Of a stretch of DNA of 14,667 bases, positions 13,590 to 14,667 are shown one piece after another (position 1 is the stretch's first letter; each line of letters starts with the position of its first letter). The notes under the pieces are model-generated. The model did no database searches. It saw only the letters and a program-made list of their open reading frames with translations, and was not told the DNA's origin. The translations under genes were made by a program, and so were the position numbers. Origin of the DNA: an uncultured Schwartzia sp. (GTDB lineage: Bacteria > Bacillota > Negativicutes > Selenomonadales > Selenomonadaceae); the NCBI GenBank assembly GCA_905373705.1, contig CAJPUA010000006.1:1-14667 (forward strand). The letters run 5' to 3'.

Positions 13590-13860
13590 TAGAGAAAAGA
13601 TGATGAACCGGAAAAGTACCGCGCGGGAAACCGCCCAGAGAGCCGGAGCTGCTGGAAACCGGCCGGAGGAACGCGGGGGAAGTTCACCGGGGAGTCGCCC
13701 GCTGACCCGCTCGTCGGGCAGGCGGCGCCGGAGCCTTCGCCGTTAAAAGGAGGAGCCTGTCGGCCTCTGCGCCCGCAGGTAGGAGAGATGTCCGCTGCGG
13801 CGGATAAGTAAGGTGGTAACGCGAGATAAAGCCTCGTCCTTTCAGGGACGGGGCTTTTTT
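13590..13860 (+). promoter_or_regulatory. T-box leader, phenylalanine-specific
   Basis: A tRNA-sensing riboswitch in the leader of pheA. Stem I hallmarks appear in order: the GATGA start near 13600, AAAAGTA with the AGTA motif at 13615-13618, CAGAGAGCCGG at 13635-13645, then GCTGGAAACCGG. The likely specifier is TTC at 13683-13685, followed by A as is usual, and reads Phe. The T-box proper is AAGGTGGTAACGCG at 13810-13823. Its TGGT bulge would pair with an ACCA tRNA end, fitting tRNA-Phe with discriminator A. Uncharged tRNA-Phe should stabilise the antiterminator and let transcription enter pheA. The specifier identity is inferred from position and from the target gene. Confidence 0.88.
13830..13860 (+). 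terminator. T-box-controlled terminator
   Basis: AGCCTCGTCC (13830-13839) pairs with GGACGGGGCT (13846-13855), with one T-G pair, around a 6-base loop, followed by a run of Ts to 13860. It is mutually exclusive with the T-box antiterminator just upstream. Confidence 0.9.
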
Positions 13861-13906
13861 AATGCCGGGGGAGAGACGCTTTGCCACTGATGTGAGGAGG
13901 ATGCGA

Positions 13907-14667
13907 ATGGAAACTATGGGATTTTTGGGACCGTCGGGAACGCACAGCGAGGCGGCCGCCTTGTATCTGAGCGAGCAGCTGCCCGAGGCGACGAGGCTGC
14001 GTCCCTATCCGGATATTTTTTCCGCCATGCAGGCCGTAGCCGACGGAGAAACGGAAAGCGCTCTAGTTCCGGTGGAAAACTCCATCGAGGGCGCGGTAAA
14101 CATTACCCTTGATACGCTCGCCCAAAGCGACGACCTCCAGATTGAGCGGGAGCTGCTCTGGGACGTTCACCACCAGCTCATGGCGCGCTGCCCGGCGGAG
14201 GATGTGCGGGTTATTTATTCACACCCGCAGCCCCTCGCGCAGTGCCGCCGCTTTCTCAAAGAACATTTTCCAAAGGTTCGGCTCATCTCCGCCAGCAGCA
14301 CGGCCCGGGCGGCGAAGCTTGTCGCGGACAGCGAGGTTGGCGCCGCCGCGATCTGCACGACGCGCGCCGGGAAAATCTACGGTCTGACGCCCATCGCTGC
14401 GGAAATACAGGACGAGCTCATAAACTGCACCCGCTTTTACCAGCTGCGACGACCTCCCCTCCCCCCGCTCCCTGACGGCGACGGCGGACGGGCGGCTGTC
14501 GTCTGCCAGATCGACGGCTCCCGTGCGGGAAGTCTCTATGACGTATTGGGTGAATTCGCTTCGCGCGCCGTCAACATGACGCGCATTGAGAGCCGTCCCG
14601 CCCGCACCGCTCTTGGCGTTTACATTTTCTTCTTCGATCTGGAAATCAAGGCCGGTCATTCCCAGGC
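13907..14667 (+). CDS. pheA: Prephenate dehydratase with ACT domain, 3' end beyond window
   Basis: Converts prephenate to phenylpyruvate, the committed step to phenylalanine, in the cytoplasm. About 253 residues are present and the frame is open at the window edge, so perhaps 20-40 residues are missing. The catalytic domain begins METMGFLGPSGTHSEAAA (GPSGTHSE at 8-15), with VPVENSIEGAV (54-64), SHPQPLAQC (105-113), ASSTARAA (129-136) and the essential NCTRF (173-177). The regulatory ACT domain starts near 196 and carries the Phe-binding ESRP (228-231), so the enzyme should be feedback inhibited. GAGGAGG at 13894-13900 abuts an ATG at 13901, while the in-frame ATG at 13907 has proper spacing, so I use 13907. 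There is no chorismate mutase domain at the N-terminus. Expression is set by the T-box leader. Confidence 0.95.
   Translation, partial: METMGFLGPSGTHSEAAALYLSEQLPEATRLRPYPDIFSAMQAVADGETESALVPVENSIEGAVNITLDTLAQSDDLQIERELLWDVHHQLMARCPAEDVRVIYSHPQPLAQCRRFLKEHFPKVRLISASSTARAAKLVADSEVGAAAICTTRAGKIYGLTPIAAEIQDELINCTRFYQLRRPPLPPLPDGDGGRAAVVCQIDGSRAGSLYDVLGEFASRAVNMTRIESRPARTALGVYIFFFDLEIKAGHSQ

Noticed and set aside
1..14667. CRISPR arrays, tRNA/rRNA genes, insertion sequences
   Set aside because: No regularly spaced repeats, no tRNA cloverleaf or rRNA sequence, and no transposase or IS ends were seen; the only notable direct repeat is the 37-base pair at 5423-5529.

Overview
The window looks like chromosome from a diderm Firmicute of the Negativicutes type (Selenomonas/Megasphaera/Dialister relatives). 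It carries two TonB-dependent outer-membrane receptors, so the cell has an outer membrane. It also has Firmicutes hallmarks: strong AGGAGG-type ribosome binding sites, a T-box leader, a 2-hydroxyacyl-CoA dehydratase activase and a four-subunit ferredoxin-dependent 2-oxoacid oxidoreductase. The lifestyle implied is strictly anaerobic and fermentative. Placement rests on gene content only, and the genus cannot be told.

Region 1 (1-6430, all + strand) is the unusual part. It holds the 3' end of a 2-hydroxyacyl-CoA dehydratase-family gene (closest in feel to the YjiM/double-cubane type), its ATP-dependent [4Fe-4S] activase, a small TonB-dependent receptor, a FecB/BtuF-type substrate-binding lipoprotein, and two nitrogenase component 1-like proteins (NifD/NifK/BchN/BchB superfamily). 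The first nitrogenase-like gene overlaps the lipoprotein gene by four bases. It keeps all three P-cluster-type cysteines. The second lacks one of them, lacks the last Rossmann domain, and shows a sharp drop in G+C part-way along. No NifH/BchL-type reductase, permease or transport ATPase lies in the window. My main hypothesis is that the receptor and lipoprotein import a ligand, possibly a tetrapyrrole or other metal chelate, and that the cytoplasmic nitrogenase-like pair reduces it. A bidirectional terminator at 6394-6429 closes the region.

Region 2 (6513-9841, - strand) is a conventional korDABC operon for a 2-oxoacid:ferredoxin oxidoreductase, with overlapping or nearly abutting genes and its own promoter. 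Downstream of it is a 126-residue hypothetical protein, apparently with its own promoter. The operon makes reduced ferredoxin, the kind of donor that activases and nitrogenase-like systems draw on, but no direct link is shown.

Region 3 (9842-13469) is an AT-rich divergent promoter region followed by a second TonB-dependent receptor of siderophore-receptor type and a second substrate-binding lipoprotein. As in region 1, a strong hairpin separates the receptor from the lipoprotein gene. The receptor has a consensus promoter flanked by an inverted repeat, which suggests a repressor site.

Region 4 (13470-14667) is a promoter, a phenylalanine-specific T-box leader with its terminator, and pheA (prephenate dehydratase), which runs off the end of the window.
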